DNA from: Desulfobacula sp.
Lineage (GTDB): Bacteria; Desulfobacterota; Desulfobacteria; Desulfobacterales; Desulfobacteraceae
Direction: 5' to 3'
Assembly (NCBI GenBank): GCA_027858355.1
Contig: JAQICW010000339.1
Span: 1-8,556, forward strand
Length of the DNA stretch: 8,556 nucleotides
The notes below the pieces were generated by a model that saw nothing but the letters and a program-made list of their open reading frames with translations, was not told where the DNA came from and did not search any database. Positions within the stretch are counted from its first letter, which is position 1, and each line of letters begins with the position of its first letter. Made by a program: the position numbers and the translations under genes. Shown piece after piece: positions 7,037 to 8,556 of the stretch.

Positions 7037-7756
7037 ATGGCTCAACTTGCTGTAAATGTAGATCATGTGGCAACCTTAAGACAGGCCCGGGGAGTCACCT
7101 ATCCAGAACCCATTGCAGCGGCCATTGCTGCCGAGACAGCAGGGGCAGACGGAATCGTCGTTCATTTAAGGGGAGACCGCCGCCATATTAACGAAAGAGA
7201 TGTCAGGCTCTTAAGAAAAATCGTACAAACCAGACTCATCCTGGAAATGACTGCTTCCAGTGAAATGTTAGGGATTGCATTGGATATCAAGCCTGACATT
7301 GTCACCCTTGTCCCTGAGACAAAAGAAGAGATAAGCACAGAAGGTGGACTGGACCTGATCACCCATAAAAACCATATCCGGGAAACCGTCTCAACCTTAA
7401 AAAATGCTGGAATTGATGTCTGTATTTTTATTGACCCGGCTCTTGACCAGATAAAAATTGCCCATAAAATTGATGCAGACATGATAGAAATCCATACTGG
7501 TGGTTTTTGCGATGCAACAACAATTGCCCAAAAACAAAAAGAATTTTCAAAAATAGTTGATGCAGCCAAAATCGGAACCAAGCTAAATCTTGAGGTAAAC
7601 GCAGGTCATGGCATCTGCTACAATTCAATTAAGGCTTTTAAAGGACTTTCTGAAATCAAGGAATTCAGTATTGGACACAGCATTGTTGCAAGATCAATAC
7701 TGACAGGGATGGAACAGGCTGTCAGGGATATGAAAAAATTAGTTTCAGCTCTTTGA
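7037..7756 (+). CDS. pdxJ: Pyridoxine 5'-phosphate synthase
   Basis: PdxJ condenses 1-deoxy-D-xylulose 5-phosphate with 3-amino-2-oxopropyl phosphate to form pyridoxine 5'-phosphate, the ring-closing step of the DXP-dependent vitamin B6 pathway in the cytoplasm. The 239-residue length and TIM-barrel pattern match the family (E. coli 243). The start VNVDHVATLRQARG (6-19), the catalytic His43 in VVHLRGDRRHI, Glu70 in LILEM and His191 in NAGHG (188-192) are all in place. TEGGLD (101-106) and IEIHTGGF (150-157) are also typical. One oddity is Gly46 in HLRGDRRHI, where E. coli and most relatives I recall have Glu. GGAGGT at 7022-7027 is an excellent ribosome-binding site 9 nt before the ATG. It is the last gene of the phoH-HD-ybeY-pdxJ operon. 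The acpS gene that often follows pdxJ elsewhere is absent. Confidence 0.96.
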   Translation: MAQLAVNVDHVATLRQARGVTYPEPIAAAIAAETAGADGIVVHLRGDRRHINERDVRLLRKIVQTRLILEMTASSEMLGIALDIKPDIVTLVPETKEEISTEGGLDLITHKNHIRETVSTLKNAGIDVCIFIDPALDQIKIAHKIDADMIEIHTGGFCDATTIAQKQKEFSKIVDAAKIGTKLNLEVNAGHGICYNSIKAFKGLSEIKEFSIGHSIVARSILTGMEQAVRDMKKLVSAL

Positions 7757-7777
7757 TTGTGTTCTTACTGATTTAAA

Positions 7778-7809
7778 GGATATGATTCCTGTCTGAACAA
7801 ATCATATCC
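7778..7809. terminator. Hairpin between convergent pdxJ and HAD phosphatase genes
   Basis: GGATATGATT (7778-7787) and AATCATATCC (7800-7809) are perfect 10-bp complements around a 12-nt loop, beginning 22 nt after the pdxJ stop. On the plus strand the nearest T-run is T5 at 7818-7822, rather far from the stem. On the minus strand the stem is followed at once by TTTAAAT. The placement between convergent genes suggests a bidirectional terminator, although the stem is AT-rich and the T-tracts are weak. The right arm contains the HAD gene's stop codon (7804-7802). Confidence 0.6.
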
Positions 7810-8556
7810 AACCTGCCTTTTTCACAGCTTCTGACACACCGCACAGGTTATTGGAAGGCACAGTATTAAATACCTGCCTCATACAGGCAGGTGCATTTTC
7901 CACGACAAATCCTTTTCCTGACCAGACCAGAAGGTCCTGGTCATTATAATCATTTCCCACGGAAATAACATTTTTGCGGCTTAAGCCAAGTCTCTTAATA
8001 AGCCAGGAGGCTGCCTTGCTTTTGGAGACATTTTTGTGGAAGATCTCTATCCAGGATGACTTATGATCAAGCGGGGAGGTAGCATGGATGACACTGAAGC
8101 CGGATAAATCCTTTTTTATCATTTCCAGTAAATCCATATCGACCCTGTCCCGTATAATGGCCAAAACTTCAGTGGCCGGTTCTTCATGGCAATGCCCATC
8201 ATTAAGCGGCAATGCATATTCTTTGTAAAGGGCCAGCCTGGTATAAAAATCAGGGTTGTCTTTTCCATGGGATTTATATAAAAAATATTGGGTATCAGGT
8301 ATGGATTTGTGTACCATATAGTCAAATTTTTCATGATCCAGGTAGTCTGTGATTTCTCTAATATCATAAGAAGGCAAGTCTTTTTGATATATCACCCTGC
8401 CCCCTGGAGATTCCATGATTCCGGCGCCAGTAGAAAACATGACGTAATCAATGGGCAAAAAATCATCTGCCCTGCCAATATTCTTTAGAGCCTTTTCAAA
8501 AGAATATACAGACCGTCCAGTTGCAATGGCAGTAAGGATTTTTTTCTGTCTTAATA
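7802..8556 (-). CDS. Cof-type HAD-superfamily phosphatase (5' end beyond the window)
   Basis: The open frame runs from the right edge of the window to a TGA at 7804-7802, giving 250 visible residues. It is a haloacid dehalogenase-type hydrolase with a type IIB (Cof-like) cap, which usually dephosphorylates sugar phosphates or similar small metabolites. ATGRS at window residues 11-15 is HAD motif II. A cap region follows, then the motif III lysine around SKSKAASWL (177-185) and motif IV GNDYNDQDLL (200-209). Motif I (DxDGT) must lie just outside the window, probably within a few dozen residues. A TTG at 8458-8456 could be mistaken for a start, but the frame continues upstream with conserved HAD sequence, so it is an internal Leu codon. 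The gene is convergent with pdxJ, and its promoter is out of view. The substrate cannot be told from sequence. Confidence 0.87.
   Translation of the reverse strand, partial: LRQKKILTAIATGRSVYSFEKALKNIGRADDFLPIDYVMFSTGAGIMESPGGRVIYQKDLPSYDIREITDYLDHEKFDYMVHKSIPDTQYFLYKSHGKDNPDFYTRLALYKEYALPLNDGHCHEEPATEVLAIIRDRVDMDLLEMIKKDLSGFSVIHATSPLDHKSSWIEIFHKNVSKSKAASWLIKRLGLSRKNVISVGNDYNDQDLLVWSGKGFVVENAPACMRQVFNTVPSNNLCGVSEAVKKAGWI

Noticed and set aside
7162..7628. Minus-strand open frames inside pdxJ (7162-7581, 7428-7628)
   Set aside because: They are antisense to a strongly conserved enzyme gene and resemble no known protein.
7802..8458. HAD phosphatase as a complete gene starting at 8458
   Set aside because: That codon is TTG in the middle of a frame that continues to the window edge and encodes the conserved ATGRS motif upstream of it. 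The gene is cut by the window, not complete.
1..8556. Mobile element, CRISPR array, toxin-antitoxin pair or defence island
   Set aside because: I found no spaced direct repeats, terminal inverted repeats, transposase or integrase motifs, or small toxin-like pairs. MazG here is the two-domain housekeeping form, with no mazEF partner.

Overview
The window looks like ordinary chromosomal housekeeping DNA from a moderately AT-rich, Gram-negative anaerobe. The best guess is a sulfate reducer of the Desulfobacteraceae type (Desulfobacter/Desulfobacula-like Desulfobacterota). This rests on the style of the proteins: a long class II aldolase, a membrane HD phosphohydrolase between phoH and ybeY, and a small protein resembling one known next to flgM in Desulfovibrio. 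It is inference, not a database match. I see no rRNA, tRNA, CRISPR array, insertion sequence, prophage or other mobile element, and coding density is high.

Layout. From 113 to 1864 two plus-strand genes lie in tandem: a class II fructose-bisphosphate aldolase-type enzyme and a 133-residue orphan protein. Facing them on the minus strand (1939-3245) is a two-gene unit, cvpA-like then mazG. The mazG TTG start lies inside the end of the cvpA-like gene. About 106 bp (3246-3351) with a short inverted repeat separates this unit from a divergent plus-strand operon (3352-7756): phoH-like ATPase, 7TM-HD phosphohydrolase (PgpH/YqfF type), ybeY and pdxJ. Spacing in that operon is very tight: a 26-nt overlap, a 104-nt overlap, then a 20-nt gap. 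The operon ends at a perfect 10-bp hairpin (7778-7809), which also covers the stop codon of a convergent Cof-type HAD phosphatase that runs off the right edge of the window.

How the genes work together. PhoH and YbeY are a recurrent bacterial pair linked to rRNA maturation and RNA quality control. The HD protein between them belongs to the family that includes c-di-AMP phosphodiesterases, so the operon could join nucleotide signalling to RNA metabolism. PdxJ adds the last ring-forming step of the DXP-dependent vitamin B6 pathway. MazG cleans up NTPs, and the CvpA-like membrane protein is co-transcribed with it. The aldolase serves glycolysis/gluconeogenesis.

I did not find a clearly new biological system. 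The best leads are the 104-nt two-frame overlap between the HD gene and ybeY, the A-rich slippery tract at that junction, and the orphan FlgM-associated-like gene with no flgM beside it.
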